Source: Caedibacter sp052030685
GTDB lineage: Bacteria; Pseudomonadota; Gammaproteobacteria; Francisellales; Francisellaceae
NCBI RefSeq assembly: GCF_052030685.1
Contig: NZ_JBQAJM010000009.1
Coordinates: forward strand, 19,899 to 83,898
Length of the DNA: 64,000 nucleotides
Direction of reading: 5' to 3'
A program made the position numbers and the translations under genes. Below, piece after piece: positions 8,926 to 18,737 of this stretch; positions within the stretch are counted from its first letter, which is position 1, and every line of letters begins with the position of its first letter. The notes beneath the pieces were generated by a model. That model saw only the letters and a program-made list of their open reading frames with translations, did no database searches and had not been told where the DNA came from.

Positions 8926-9211
8926 CTTGCTTGTCCATAATTGACTTTATTAATGCGCATAAAAATGCTAACAAGCCAAAACCAATGACAATAGCCGTTA
9001 AAACAAGTGCCTGCGTTAAAGGGTTTGACAGAGCATGCTGCTTGTCGATAATAAAAGCAGGCATTGTATTACCAAGTCTGCCACAAATCAAAATAATAAT
9101 ATTGATCGTGCTACCTAAAAGAATGATGCCAAATACACGCCGAATAATATTTCTGTCCAACAATAAATAGATACTTATGCTAATCAGTACACCACAGGCA
9201 AAAACAATCAT
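8918..9211 (-). CDS. mrpC: Na+/H+ antiporter subunit C
   Basis: A 97-residue MrpC/MnhC protein related to NuoK, with three helices. The segment SNPLTQALVLTAIVIGFG is the family signature: the NuoK-like DPLPQALVLTAIVI motif, here with Asn in place of Asp. It overlaps mrpB by four bases (ATGA) and mrpD by eight. The length is normal. Confidence 0.94.
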   Translation of the reverse strand: MIVFACGVLISISIYLLLDRNIIRRVFGIILLGSTINIIILICGRLGNTMPAFIIDKQHALSNPLTQALVLTAIVIGFGLLAFLCALIKSIMDKQDD

Positions 9212-9618
9212 ATTTCTTTCCCCTCTAAGTTAATAATTAACCATGATAAGCTGCCTGTAATTGTAAAATAAACACCCAAATCAAAGATCAATGGAGAACC
9301 TAATTTAATCTCACTGCCGAACACCGACCAAGTTAACCATAATCCAGTGAGCATGGGTTTACCAAAAAATAGTGGCAAACAAATACTTAACAGCAAAAAA
9401 AACAATCCTAAAGTCATTAATTTACTTGTCCAATGCCTAAGACCATCGACACTGATCTCATGCGCTAATGCATATAGCGTGATCGCCAAACTGGCACAAA
9501 GAGCACCAATAAAGCCGCCTCCAGGATAATTATGCCCTCTTAAGACCAGAAGTACAGAAAGAAGCAACATAATCTGTGTAAGCAATCGTGTCGTTGTTTT
9601 AAGTAAAATAGACATCAC
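9208..9618 (-). CDS. mrpB: Na+/H+ antiporter subunit B
   Basis: A 136-residue MrpB/MnhB protein with four helices. RGHNYPGGGFIGALCASLAI matches the GHNxPGGGFIGGL family motif. It overlaps mrpA and mrpC by four bases each, consistent with translational coupling. Confidence 0.95.
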   Translation of the reverse strand: MMSILLKTTTRLLTQIMLLLSVLLVLRGHNYPGGGFIGALCASLAITLYALAHEISVDGLRHWTSKLMTLGLFFLLLSICLPLFFGKPMLTGLWLTWSVFGSEIKLGSPLIFDLGVYFTITGSLSWLIINLEGKEI

Positions 9619-11873
9619 ACATTTTTTTCCTTTTTACACAATGATTTCATAGTGATAATGGGATAAACAGCCAAAGCTGTGCCTAAAATAACAATCACCT
9701 CACCAAAGGTATCAAATGCTCTGAAATCAACCAAAATAACATTAACGACATTGCGCCCATAAGCAGCAATAGAACTGTTCTCGATAAAGAAATCACTCAG
9801 CTTTGTATTCATTGGCATATTGGTTACTATCAATAACATCGCTGTAATCATCGCACCAAAAATAATTGCAATTGTAGCATTAATTATTTTGCTTCTACTT
9901 GTCGTTTTGAGTGTCGGTAACGTCGATTTACGCAGGGCGATTGCTAAAATAATGGTACTTAATATCTCAACCAATAATTGTGTCATTGCTAGATCAGGCG
10001 CTCCTTGCAATACAAAAAACGCACTAATTGCAAATCCTAGTAAAGCAAAGCCAATCATATTGATCACTATTTTGCGACTTACAAGAAAACTTACCACAAT
10101 AGCAATTAACAATAAACTAACGGTATCATTAATACCAATACTAAATGATCCAATGATACTCGTGCTTAAAGGTTTGAATATCACCCAAAAAGCAATAAGC
10201 AACCACAGGATCAAGCTTGAAAGTATGATCACTAATTGCTGTGATAATGGTTGTCTTTGGGTTAAATAAGTAATAATGCGTCCAAGGTAAAGAAACCGCT
10301 CAAAAAGATATTCAAATAATTGATTGAAATTAATATGAAAGCGTAGTTGTGGTAGATGATCTTTGAGTGCTTTGACCAAAATAAAAATAACCATTCCGCC
10401 AACCACTGTCATTAAAGTCAATAACGTTGCCATCTGTGAATATATGGGTTCCAAGGCAAAACGATTACCAACGATACTGTCGATGGCATTGGCTATAACA
10501 TGATCTAAATAATAGCCCAAGCCACTGAGCGCGACAATAAACAAACTCAACACCAAGGCATAACCAATACCTGTTGCATTTGCGTTATCTGGGTATACGT
10601 TTGAGCGCCCTTTGAATAAATAAAATAGGCATTTAAAACTCGTTGCCGCAATCAACATACTACTGAGTATACTTAAAAACATAAGCAGATAAGATACTGA
10701 GCCTGAAGCTAATTTCGCCTCATAAATCATTTCTTTAACAACAAAGCCGAAAAATGGTGGTAGGCCTGACATCGCTGAAAAACAGATAATAGCGACCAAT
10801 GCGCCCAATATCCAGTTTTTTGCAATGCCTCTTAAACTATAAATATCACGTGTGTGATAACGCTTATCAATGGCACCAACTAGCATAAAAGCCGATGCCT
10901 TGTATACGCCATGAAAAATCAAAAAAATGATAAATGCTTCAATAGCTTGCCATTTAGGACTTGCCAAAAGATAAACCATAGAACCTAACGCAAAAAGAGT
11001 TGTATAGGCTAAAATAGCTTTTAAATCTTTTTGAAATAGACTTAGTATTGCCGCTAAAGTCATGGTGCTCATACCAAAAAAAGCTAATACAGGATACCAA
11101 TAATCAAAGGAACTAAACAAAGGGTGAAAGCGTGCTAACAGATAAATACCTGCATTGACCATTGTTGCTGAATGCAAATAAGCACTTACTGGTGTTGGTG
11201 CTTTCATTGCTTGTGGCAGCCAGAAATGAAAAGGAAATTGAGCTGATTTTGTCACCACACCGAGCATGATTAATATAAAGACACTTAACAGCGAGCCTCT
11301 ATTATTGAGATAAACGGCATTTTGTAGTGACCAATTGCCTGTTTTCTGATACAAGAGAATGAAACCTGCAAGCATCACGAGTCCACCTAACACTGAAATA
11401 AACATGGCATTGAATGCTGCTTGATTAGCACTTGCATCTGTTGTATTAAACTGTATCAACAGATAGGAGCTTATAGTGGTCAACTCCCAAGCAAGAAATA
11501 GTACGATCATATCGTCAGTAACAACCATGGCTAACATACTGATGGCAAAGATTTGCAACAGTGATAATAATTTAGCTTTTTTAAAACGATTTGACTGCAT
11601 GTAATTTGCAGCATATAAAAAAACGCAAATACCGATCCCGCTAATGAGCATAACAAAAACATTGCTTAATCCATCACAATGCCAACTAAATGATATATCA
11701 AGAAGCTTTGACCAGTGCATACTGTGAAAGCTAAAAGGTTCGATAATTTTTAGTGACCATAAAAAAGTCAATAACCAGTATATCGACTGGATTAATCGCC
11801 ACCATTTATTCGGTTGTATATACAATGGTAGCGCCAAAAGGAAACCAAAAAGTAAGAAAAGTGTAAAATCCAT
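9615..11873 (-). CDS. mrpA: Na+/H+ antiporter subunit A
   Basis: First gene of a complete mrpABCDEFG operon. The 752-residue protein joins a NuoL-like antiporter core (residues 1-500) to the C-terminal MrpB-like domain seen in group-1 Mrp systems. Residues placed in the ion path are present: E130 (FLAWELTTISSYLLI), K209 (VVTKSAQFPFHFWLP) and K224 (QAMKAPTP). The C-terminal part carries LQGAPDLAMTQLLVEI and VDFRAFDTFGEVIVILG, both typical of this subunit. The operon exports Na+ in exchange for H+ and supports pH and salt homeostasis. Lying tail-to-tail with dabBA, it could sustain the Na+ or H+ gradient used by neighbouring transporters; that link is inference. Confidence 0.96.
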   Translation of the reverse strand: MDFTLFLLFGFLLALPLYIQPNKWWRLIQSIYWLLTFLWSLKIIEPFSFHSMHWSKLLDISFSWHCDGLSNVFVMLISGIGICVFLYAANYMQSNRFKKAKLLSLLQIFAISMLAMVVTDDMIVLFLAWELTTISSYLLIQFNTTDASANQAAFNAMFISVLGGLVMLAGFILLYQKTGNWSLQNAVYLNNRGSLLSVFILIMLGVVTKSAQFPFHFWLPQAMKAPTPVSAYLHSATMVNAGIYLLARFHPLFSSFDYWYPVLAFFGMSTMTLAAILSLFQKDLKAILAYTTLFALGSMVYLLASPKWQAIEAFIIFLIFHGVYKASAFMLVGAIDKRYHTRDIYSLRGIAKNWILGALVAIICFSAMSGLPPFFGFVVKEMIYEAKLASGSVSYLLMFLSILSSMLIAATSFKCLFYLFKGRSNVYPDNANATGIGYALVLSLFIVALSGLGYYLDHVIANAIDSIVGNRFALEPIYSQMATLLTLMTVVGGMVIFILVKALKDHLPQLRFHINFNQLFEYLFERFLYLGRIITYLTQRQPLSQQLVIILSSLILWLLIAFWVIFKPLSTSIIGSFSIGINDTVSLLLIAIVVSFLVSRKIVINMIGFALLGFAISAFFVLQGAPDLAMTQLLVEILSTIILAIALRKSTLPTLKTTSRSKIINATIAIIFGAMITAMLLIVTNMPMNTKLSDFFIENSSIAAYGRNVVNVILVDFRAFDTFGEVIVILGTALAVYPIITMKSLCKKEKNV

Positions 11874-11915
11874 TTTGTTTTATATTGTATAAATCATCAG
11901 CTTAGTAATTTACTA

Positions 11916-11955
11916 TATCCGTATCTGTAAAACATGCAAATAAAAAATACGGATA
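11916..11955. promoter_or_regulatory. Inverted repeat upstream of the mrp operon
   Basis: TATCCGTAT at 11916-11924 and ATACGGATA at 11947-11955 are perfect nine-base inverted arms separated by 22 bases. They lie 43-82 bases upstream of mrpA, in the divergent region shared with the cation antiporter gene. Each arm is itself close to a repressor half-site, so a dimeric regulator or an mRNA stem is possible. No known regulator consensus is recognised. Confidence 0.4.
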
Positions 11956-12111
11956 ACATCCAATTTATAAATATGAAGATACTTTTTCTTTACGTCATAT
12001 GTCAAAATATCAAAAACATGTTCACACAAAATCGGCTATATTCTTCTATGAATTTTCCATAAATCATAGATACTATCAATAATAAAAATACTAACTGATA
12101 GAGCTAAATAT

Positions 12112-13056
12112 ATGCTATTAAGTAGTCTGACTGTCGTTATCAGTTTGATAGTAGTTATCTATAGCGCCGAGAGACTCGTGCATCACGCTGCTGAAATTGC
12201 AAACTATTTCAAGGTATCACCATTGATTATTGGGATGGTTATCTTAGGTTTTGGTACATCAAGTCCTGAAATAGTGATTGCCATTGTTGCTTCTTTAAAT
12301 GATCAAAGCACATTAGCAATTGGTAATGCGATTGGTTCTAATATTGCTAACATTGGTTTAATTCTAGGATGCGTACTATTGCTTAAACCAATTAAAGCAC
12401 CTGAAGAAAATACTTTTTTACACGAGTCAGTGACTTTATTAATCATTACGCTCTTTTTATCGATGATGACTTATAATTTATATTTATCGAGATTTGACGG
12501 TATCATGCTTTTGATGATTCTACTGTTATTATTTGGTATAAAAATATTTAACAAAAAACACCTATCTGATGACACAGTAACAGCAAAAACACATCATACC
12601 ACCCACCCCTTAAAATCAGGCTTATGGGTTATTTTTAGTTTACTATTGCTTATTATTGGCTCAAAACTACTTGTGTTTGCGGCAACTAATGTGGGTAAAT
12701 TTCTGGGAATGTCGGATTTTATTATTGGACTTATTATTGTAGCAATTGGGACATCAATACCTGAGCTAGCTGCCTCTGTTGCTGCAGTTTTCAAAAACCA
12801 AGGCGGTCTTGCTATTGGCAATGTCATTGGTTCTAATATATTTAACACACTTGCTGTAACTGGTGTTGCAACGATTATTACTCCCACTGCAGTAAGTCGT
12901 ACGATCATTTATCGAGATCTCTCTTATATGGGCTTATTGACTGCTTTTTTAACTTACCTACTTCTTATGAGAAAAGGTAAACTAATAACGCGAGCATATG
13001 GTGCTGCTCTGATTATATCTTATGTCATTTATATCTGCGTGACTGGCTTATTATAG
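12112..13056 (+). CDS. Calcium/sodium antiporter, YrbG family
   Basis: A 314-residue inner-membrane exchanger of the CaCA family. The two alpha-repeats that form the ion-binding site are obvious. The first is GFGTSSPEIVIAIVASL with GNAIGSNIANIGLILG; the second is AIGTSIPELAASVAAVF with GNVIGSNIFNTLAVTG. A short polar loop near residues 150-165 separates the halves. Length and layout match E. coli YrbG. It is divergent from mrpA. Family members exchange Ca2+ (or other cations) for Na+ or H+; the exact ion cannot be read here. Confidence 0.92.
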   Translation: MLLSSLTVVISLIVVIYSAERLVHHAAEIANYFKVSPLIIGMVILGFGTSSPEIVIAIVASLNDQSTLAIGNAIGSNIANIGLILGCVLLLKPIKAPEENTFLHESVTLLIITLFLSMMTYNLYLSRFDGIMLLMILLLLFGIKIFNKKHLSDDTVTAKTHHTTHPLKSGLWVIFSLLLLIIGSKLLVFAATNVGKFLGMSDFIIGLIIVAIGTSIPELAASVAAVFKNQGGLAIGNVIGSNIFNTLAVTGVATIITPTAVSRTIIYRDLSYMGLLTAFLTYLLLMRKGKLITRAYGAALIISYVIYICVTGLL

Positions 13057-13107
13057 TGACTAGCAGACAACGAAAACTTTATAGAAAATATTGGGAGGGG
13101 GATGTAA

Positions 13108-13995
13108 CTATTTAGTACGAACTAAAGGTGACACAAAACCGTCTGGTTTTATCGCCATAATAGAGCACTCAAGTTGATTAATTATGGCTTCAGCAGTATT
13201 ACCCATAACAAAACCATGAGGCCCACTGCGCGCTAGAGTCCCCATAATAACCAGATCAATCTTATGCTCAACGGTAAATTCACTAATTGCTTTGACAGGC
13301 TCACCATAAATTAAGTGCGTTTGGCAATTAGTCAACCTGTCTGCAAATTCCTGTTGTAACGTTTGATATGCTTTTGCTACTTCGACTTTTTTATTCATTT
13401 TAAGCTGATTAATGACATGCTCTGGCGTACGAATAAAGGGACTTTTAAGTGTGCTTTCTTCGGGCAAATTCCACGCACAAACCATATGACATTCAGCCAT
13501 TTCATATCGAGCAAAGGAAGTACCAATTTCTATTAACTTAGTATTTAAGGTTTTTTTGTTAACATCCTCAGCACATGGGTCAACACAAATAAGAATACGT
13601 TTGTAGTGGTTTCCTTGAATGGGTCTCGTAACCCATATAGGGCAAGGCGCTTTGCGCATTAAAGACATAGATAAAGAGCCGAAAAAGAATCGCTTCATTC
13701 CTTTAGCGTTATCAGCAGCTAATATCGCTAAATCTATTTTATTGGCATGGCAGTAGGTTGTGATTTCAACCACAGGATGTCCTGTCAAAAAAACCATATC
13801 ATACTTAACCAATAATTGTTGTTTTAATGTATTATCAATATGCTTTTGATCTGAATCAGAGAGTTTGCTTCGATGAGCACAGATGACGATTAAATTAGCA
13901 TCATTAGTCGTTGTAATTGATGCGGCATATTCAATGGTCTGGGCATTATTTTGATCTAATTGTAATATTAGGGCAATTTTATTGAATCGTTGCAT
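13108..13995 (-). CDS. Tandem universal stress protein (UspE-like)
   Basis: A 295-residue cytoplasmic protein with two Usp domains (about 1-140 and 150-295), as in UspE. The second domain has the nucleotide-binding motif MGTLARSGPHGFVMGNTAEAI. The first has a similar but looser GSLSMSLMRKAPCPIWV. The gene lies 96 bases downstream of a CPA2 antiporter gene on the same strand, and Usp proteins often accompany cation antiporters. A role in stress survival is a family-level statement; no partner can be deduced. Confidence 0.88.
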   Translation of the reverse strand: MQRFNKIALILQLDQNNAQTIEYAASITTTNDANLIVICAHRSKLSDSDQKHIDNTLKQQLLVKYDMVFLTGHPVVEITTYCHANKIDLAILAADNAKGMKRFFFGSLSMSLMRKAPCPIWVTRPIQGNHYKRILICVDPCAEDVNKKTLNTKLIEIGTSFARYEMAECHMVCAWNLPEESTLKSPFIRTPEHVINQLKMNKKVEVAKAYQTLQQEFADRLTNCQTHLIYGEPVKAISEFTVEHKIDLVIMGTLARSGPHGFVMGNTAEAIINQLECSIMAIKPDGFVSPLVRTK

Positions 13996-14091
13996 AGTTA
14001 TTTTGTATCCTTACGATTAAGATGAGTAGCTTCGAGTATAGCCGAGCTTATCTCATTTTTCTATTTCCTTAGCTAATAAATAATGACCGTA

Positions 14092-15264
14092 TCAATCTCT
14101 TCTTAAGCGATCTGAAACAGCAATCGGACTTGGGTAACTTAAAACGACAATATAAGACGATACAATAAAGCTTAAAATAGCCACCGCTTCGACGATAATC
14201 TCAGAGCTTACGGTGGCAATGCCAGCGGTATTTGCTAATGCGATTAACATCAATGAGAACTCACTACCCTGCCCTAAACGCATACCAATCTCAAAAGACT
14301 CTTTTGGCGTTTCACGCACTAACCATAGCGTGGCAAAGTGAACGACAGGCTTTAGCACTAGGATTAAAATAGTTAACGCTAACACAACGCCCCATACCGA
14401 AGGCAACATTCCAATTTGAAAGCCTGCGCCAACGGAAAAGAAGAATAATATCAAAAAGAAATCACGCAGTGGTTTGAGGTTCTCATAAATATATTTAGCA
14501 ATTGGTGAACTTGCAACGGTGACACCTGCAATAAAAGCACCGATTTCATTGGATAGTCCAAAAACAATCGCTAACTGCGCCATACCAAGACACCAACCAA
14601 TCGATAATAGGAATATATACTCTTGGAAGCGGCTAAACTTTCTAAACAGTTTAAAGAGAAAATAACGTTGTGCTAAAAAGCCAACACCACCTAAAACCGG
14701 TAGTGCCAGTATTAATTTAACTAATGAAAACAAATGGAAGCTTTCGGTTTGTGATGACCATAAGCTTATAAAGGTGAGCATTAAAATCGCAATTAAATCC
14801 TGTATTAATAAAATAGCAATCACTAACTCACCAATACGCTTATGATGTAACGCCGTTGTTGGTAAAAGCTTCAAAGAGATAATCGTACTTGAGAAGATTA
14901 ATGCAGCCCCAATAATAAACCCTTGTGCGCCAATACCAAAAAAATGACAAATCAGTACAGTAGCGGCAATAAACACCACACTACTGGTGATGCAAACAAA
15001 CATCGCCTTACCGAGCATTTTTATCATGCTTTTGATTTCTAAATTGAGCCCCAATAAGAACAGCAGAAACATAATGCCAATATCCGATATCTCATGTACC
15101 GTTGTGGTATCAGCAATAAACCCTAAACAATGCGGACCAACGATAACACCCAAAGCAATATAAGCAACAATGATAGCCTGTCGTGTATAAAGTGCTAGTG
15201 TCGCAAAGACTGAAGCCCCAAAAAACACTAAAAAGAACACAAATACCAAGCTATGCATACCCAC
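14092..15264 (-). CDS. Cation:proton antiporter, CPA2/KefB type without RCK domain
   Basis: A 390-residue membrane protein with about 12-13 helices, belonging to the monovalent cation:proton antiporter-2 family (KefB/KefC/RosB). FLLGLNLEIKSMIKMLGKAMF and the discontinuous-helix region FGLSNEIGAFIAGVTVASSPIAKYI are typical. The cytoplasmic RCK/TrkA-N domain found in KefB and KefC is absent, so gating by glutathione or nucleotide is not expected. It is followed by the usp gene and preceded by the metal exporter gene on the same strand. K+ or Na+ as substrate is undetermined. Confidence 0.88.
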   Translation of the reverse strand: MGMHSLVFVFFLVFFGASVFATLALYTRQAIIVAYIALGVIVGPHCLGFIADTTTVHEISDIGIMFLLFLLGLNLEIKSMIKMLGKAMFVCITSSVVFIAATVLICHFFGIGAQGFIIGAALIFSSTIISLKLLPTTALHHKRIGELVIAILLIQDLIAILMLTFISLWSSQTESFHLFSLVKLILALPVLGGVGFLAQRYFLFKLFRKFSRFQEYIFLLSIGWCLGMAQLAIVFGLSNEIGAFIAGVTVASSPIAKYIYENLKPLRDFFLILFFFSVGAGFQIGMLPSVWGVVLALTILILVLKPVVHFATLWLVRETPKESFEIGMRLGQGSEFSLMLIALANTAGIATVSSEIIVEAVAILSFIVSSYIVVLSYPSPIAVSDRLRRD

Positions 15265-15372
15265 ATCATCCTTATTTTTTACTCATTATATTGAGAAACC
15301 TGATAAATAAAAAATAGCGATTGATCTAAAGCAATTACGCACACACTTTAGTGCATATACGCATCTCTATTA

Positions 15373-16512
15373 TTAATTACTACCAAACAGCTTCACATTA
15401 GTTGATCCAACACCATTGATCTGGAAACGCTCCACATCAATTAACTGCAATATTTCCAGCTCCTTAGCCGGCGCCAGTAAGTATAACTCAATCCGTTTAG
15501 GATAGTAATAAACAAACATCTCAATTTGACATAAATCAACGTTTTGATGCTTTTCGTCAATATAAGTTGCTAATTGTTGCAAGATCTCTTTACGCGCTGG
15601 CGGCATATCTTGAGGGTTAACAATTTCCTCAGGGTGCTCAGCAACATCGACATGGACTGTAATATCTTTAATATTGTCAATTGCTAAGGTCAGAGCACCG
15701 CGAACATGTTCCGCAATATAATGCCCTTCTGATGCCGTGATATGCGAATCAACCAAAATATGCACATCAAGTACCACTTGTCCTGCCATTTGACGCGTGC
15801 GTAAGCAGTGATGATGTTTAACACCATCAACATTTCTAATAATCTCTTCAATTTGATGCAATAATTCATCATCCACACCGGTATCTACCAACTCAGATAG
15901 TGCTTTATAACACCACTTAACACCCATCTTACCAATCATAATAGATACGACAATTGCTGCTAATGCATCCATCCACATCAAACCAAGCATACTACCAATT
16001 AAGCCAATAAGTACGACAACAGATGACCACATATCTGATCGACTATGCCAAGCATTAGCACGTAAAAGATCAGAATCAATGCGATTAGCTGTGATCATCG
16101 TATAACGAAAAAGTCCTTCATTGGCTAAAATCGAGAAAATAGCAGCATAAATGGTCCATTGATCGGGAATCACTAATTCTCCCGTAAACCAATTAGCTAA
16201 CGCATGATAAGTAATGAGTAATGCCACCAGGATTAAAATGATTGATAAGATAACGGTTGCTAAAGTCTCAATGCGCTCATGTCCATACGGGTGATTGCTA
16301 TCAGCGCCTTTATTGGCATGTTTTGCGGCAAACAATACCATAATATCACTTAATAAATCCGAAAATGAATGCACGCCATCGGCGAATAATGCAGGCGAGC
16401 CACCGACTAGACCAATCAACATTTTTAATAGCGCCAGAATGGTATTAACAAACATCCCAACAATGGTGACTTTTTTACTTGCTTGATAGCGTTCTAATTC
16501 AGAAACAGCCAT
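15373..16512 (-). CDS. Cation diffusion facilitator family metal exporter
   Basis: A 379-residue CDF transporter, FieF/MMT1-like, exporting divalent metal (Zn2+, Fe2+ or Mn2+) in exchange for protons. Helix 2 has ALFADGVHSFSD and helix 5 has NAWHSRSDMWSS, giving His-x3-Asp metal-site pairs in both. The loop HANKGADSNHPYGHERIETL is the usual His-rich interdomain signature. A cytoplasmic ferredoxin-like domain follows (about 210-300). The last 80 residues are an extension beyond the typical 300-residue members, with another alpha/beta pattern of unknown role. The metal specificity is not deducible. Confidence 0.9.
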   Translation of the reverse strand: MAVSELERYQASKKVTIVGMFVNTILALLKMLIGLVGGSPALFADGVHSFSDLLSDIMVLFAAKHANKGADSNHPYGHERIETLATVILSIILILVALLITYHALANWFTGELVIPDQWTIYAAIFSILANEGLFRYTMITANRIDSDLLRANAWHSRSDMWSSVVVLIGLIGSMLGLMWMDALAAIVVSIMIGKMGVKWCYKALSELVDTGVDDELLHQIEEIIRNVDGVKHHHCLRTRQMAGQVVLDVHILVDSHITASEGHYIAEHVRGALTLAIDNIKDITVHVDVAEHPEEIVNPQDMPPARKEILQQLATYIDEKHQNVDLCQIEMFVYYYPKRIELYLLAPAKELEILQLIDVERFQINGVGSTNVKLFGSN

Positions 16513-16609
16513 ATTTAAACTATCTTATGCTAGATCAATTGATAGTGCCTAGCATACTGAAGTTTCTTGATTTGTATATCAAAATTATTGATATAGCACC
16601 AATTTAGTA

Positions 16610-17329
16610 CTAATCAATAATCATTCTCAGACGTTGGTAGTAATAGTATTGCCCAACCATAATAAATAGTAAGCTTAAAATCACAATAGGACTGATAATA
16701 CTCGGCAGTGGCCAACCAAAGCTTAATGCAGATATTTCATCACAAACCAGTGCTAACACGTTTAATACTAGAAAAATTAAGCTAAACCCTGTGGCATTTT
16801 TCTCTTTGATATTTTTTATAATTTGCGGCAGCCAATAAACCGCATAGCAAAACATACTGATAAAGCCGATGTTTTCTAACATTGTATTGTTTAAGTTATG
16901 TAAACTGACCAAAGCAATACCAACAGCAATAATAAGCAAGCATATAATATGAAAGTTATAATTTTTAGCGTTTATATTTGCTCCTTGATTTGAATGTTTG
17001 CTATCACGGTATATTTGCCACTGTTGGAATAACAAACATGCCAAAGTCAACATCGTGACGGCACGGTATTGCCATTGCAAATCAAAACCAAAACCATAAA
17101 TCAGATCCAAAACATTAGCAACAACCATCAACAAATGCGTGCCATGACTAATATGTCCTGCTTGGTGTTTTAATTGGTTATGAATAATCTGTGGCAAAAA
17201 ATAAATGCAATAAATAACAAATGATATGTTAATGCTAATATGACCGATCACGCTTTGATTTCCCCCTTGGCTTGGCTTTACATATGCACAGGAAGATAGA
17301 AAAATAATGCACGACACACACTTTAGCAA
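16610..17329 (-). CDS. PQ-loop repeat membrane protein
   Basis: A membrane protein of up to 239 residues with two PQ-loop motifs, CIYFLPQIIHNQ and AVYWLPQIIKNI, each in a three-helix bundle. This is the arrangement of the cystinosin/SemiSWEET-like superfamily. Members move small molecules such as amino acids or sugars; no substrate can be proposed. The start is uncertain: the longest frame begins with TTG at 17329, but a GTG at 17251, preceded by AGGGGG and starting just before the first helix, is at least as likely. Neighbouring genes do not suggest an operon. Confidence 0.75.
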   Translation of the reverse strand: MLKCVSCIIFLSSCAYVKPSQGGNQSVIGHISINISFVIYCIYFLPQIIHNQLKHQAGHISHGTHLLMVVANVLDLIYGFGFDLQWQYRAVTMLTLACLLFQQWQIYRDSKHSNQGANINAKNYNFHIICLLIIAVGIALVSLHNLNNTMLENIGFISMFCYAVYWLPQIIKNIKEKNATGFSLIFLVLNVLALVCDEISALSFGWPLPSIISPIVILSLLFIMVGQYYYYQRLRMIID

Positions 17330-17449
17330 CTTCCTACGCTAGGATTAACTAGTTCAGGTACAAAGGGTTAGGTAAAACCTTCTCAGCAAAATGCACCCCT
17401 GTTGTTGGCATCATTCTAGTATGTATTTTTGACCTAAACAAGCCTGAGA

Positions 17450-17734
17450 TTAGCTTATATTTACAGAAACAACCGCCTCTAGTTCTTTTATTTTTTCTCT
17501 TAAACTTAAAATAATTGAAATGCCCGATGGATTAACACCTAAATCACGCATTAAACGCATCGCTGATTTAGCGCGTGCAATATCATATGCTGAAACATAA
17601 TAACTATCCGCTTGCAATTTAGCACTTACCACATCATGCTCAATCCATTCGATAATAATAGTTTGTGGCACACATAACATTTCGGATAACTCAACAATGC
17701 TAATATAGTCACTTTTTATAATCATCTCCGTCAT
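17450..17734 (-). CDS. cbpM: Chaperone modulator CbpM
   Basis: A 94-residue MerR-like protein with a helix-turn-helix fold (ISIVELSEMLCVPQTIIIEWIEHDVV) and a C-terminal helix, the normal CbpM layout. CbpM binds the J-domain of CbpA and inhibits its co-chaperone and DNA-binding activity. It starts two bases after the cbpA stop on the same strand, the same gene order as in E. coli. Confidence 0.9.
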   Translation of the reverse strand: MTEMIIKSDYISIVELSEMLCVPQTIIIEWIEHDVVSAKLQADSYYVSAYDIARAKSAMRLMRDLGVNPSGISIILSLREKIKELEAVVSVNIS

Positions 17735-17736
17735 CT

Positions 17737-18681
17737 TTATGCTCCTAATAGATCTTTACGCGGATCAAACGCCATCTCAGTGGCCATGTTTTGATAAAAT
17801 GCTTTTTGTGCTGCTGATACCGCAGGCGGCAATATAACATCTAGCACCACATAAAAATCACCACCTGCCAAGCCTTTACCTTTTAAGCGCATTTTTTTAC
17901 CACTTTGGGTATGCTCTGGCACCTTAAGCTTTATCTGACCATGTGGTGTTGGTAAATTAATCTCAGCACCTAACGCCGCCTCCCAAGGCGCTATGGGGAT
18001 ATGACTATAAATATCATTACCAACTACTTTGTATTGTTTATCAGACTGAACAATGATCTCAAGATATAAATTACCACTTAAGCCACCGCCAACACCTGCT
18101 TCTCCTTGGCCTTTTAGACGGATTTGTTGATGATTGCCAACGGCTTTAGGAATTTTAACTTTTAGACGTTTCGTTTTCTCAACAACTAGCCCCTTTTCAT
18201 TAACTGCCTGATAAGCAAAATGCAGCTCACGCTCAACACCTGCTAAAGCATCGTTTACGCTAATTTCAACCTTGGTATGCAAATCCTGACCGTTCATTGC
18301 AAAACCTTGTTTACGCCCTTGACGCTGGTTATGCTGTTGGCGGAAAAATTCACCAAAGATATTCTCATAACCACTAAAATCACCTTCTTGGTAAAAGTGT
18401 TGTTGGCGATTGCCATGCCCTTGATGCGTATTTCTGCCTTGATGAAAGTCGCCGGCTTTAGCATGCTGCCAATTAGCGCCATATTGATCGTATAGCTTGC
18501 GCTTTTCACTATCTTTCAGTACTTCATAAGCATCTTGCACTTCTTTGAATTTCTCTTCGGCATTGGCTTCTGTACTGACATCAGGATGATACTTTTTAGC
18601 TAAACGACGATAGGCTTTTTTAATCTCAGCATCGGTGGCTGTTTTGGCTACACCTAACAGCTGATAGTAATCTTTTTCCAT
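17737..18681 (-). CDS. cbpA: Curved DNA-binding protein / DnaJ-class co-chaperone CbpA
   Basis: A 314-residue DnaJ-type protein. The J-domain (residues 1-70) has the HPD motif at 32-34. A Gly/Gln/His-rich linker (about 75-125) follows, then the two beta-barrel C-terminal substrate-binding domains (130-300) with LKGQGEAGVGGGLSGNLYLEI. There is no zinc-finger domain, which separates CbpA from DnaJ. It works with DnaK in protein folding and can bind curved DNA. It is cotranscribed with cbpM. Confidence 0.94.
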   Translation of the reverse strand: MEKDYYQLLGVAKTATDAEIKKAYRRLAKKYHPDVSTEANAEEKFKEVQDAYEVLKDSEKRKLYDQYGANWQHAKAGDFHQGRNTHQGHGNRQQHFYQEGDFSGYENIFGEFFRQQHNQRQGRKQGFAMNGQDLHTKVEISVNDALAGVERELHFAYQAVNEKGLVVEKTKRLKVKIPKAVGNHQQIRLKGQGEAGVGGGLSGNLYLEIIVQSDKQYKVVGNDIYSHIPIAPWEAALGAEINLPTPHGQIKLKVPEHTQSGKKMRLKGKGLAGGDFYVVLDVILPPAVSAAQKAFYQNMATEMAFDPRKDLLGA

Positions 18682-18737
18682 AGATCAATTTCCTTTTACT
18701 TAGTTTTTATTTTGTCAATACCGCTTAATAATTTAAG

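Noticed and set aside
9820..10269. 149-codon plus-strand frame opposite mrpA
   Set aside because: It is an antisense shadow of a strongly supported membrane-protein gene, rich in Ile, Thr and Lys as expected for such shadows.
15331..15357. Possible third copy of the TTACGCAC-containing element end
   Set aside because: Only eight bases match the motif at 63926-63942, which can happen by chance in this window.
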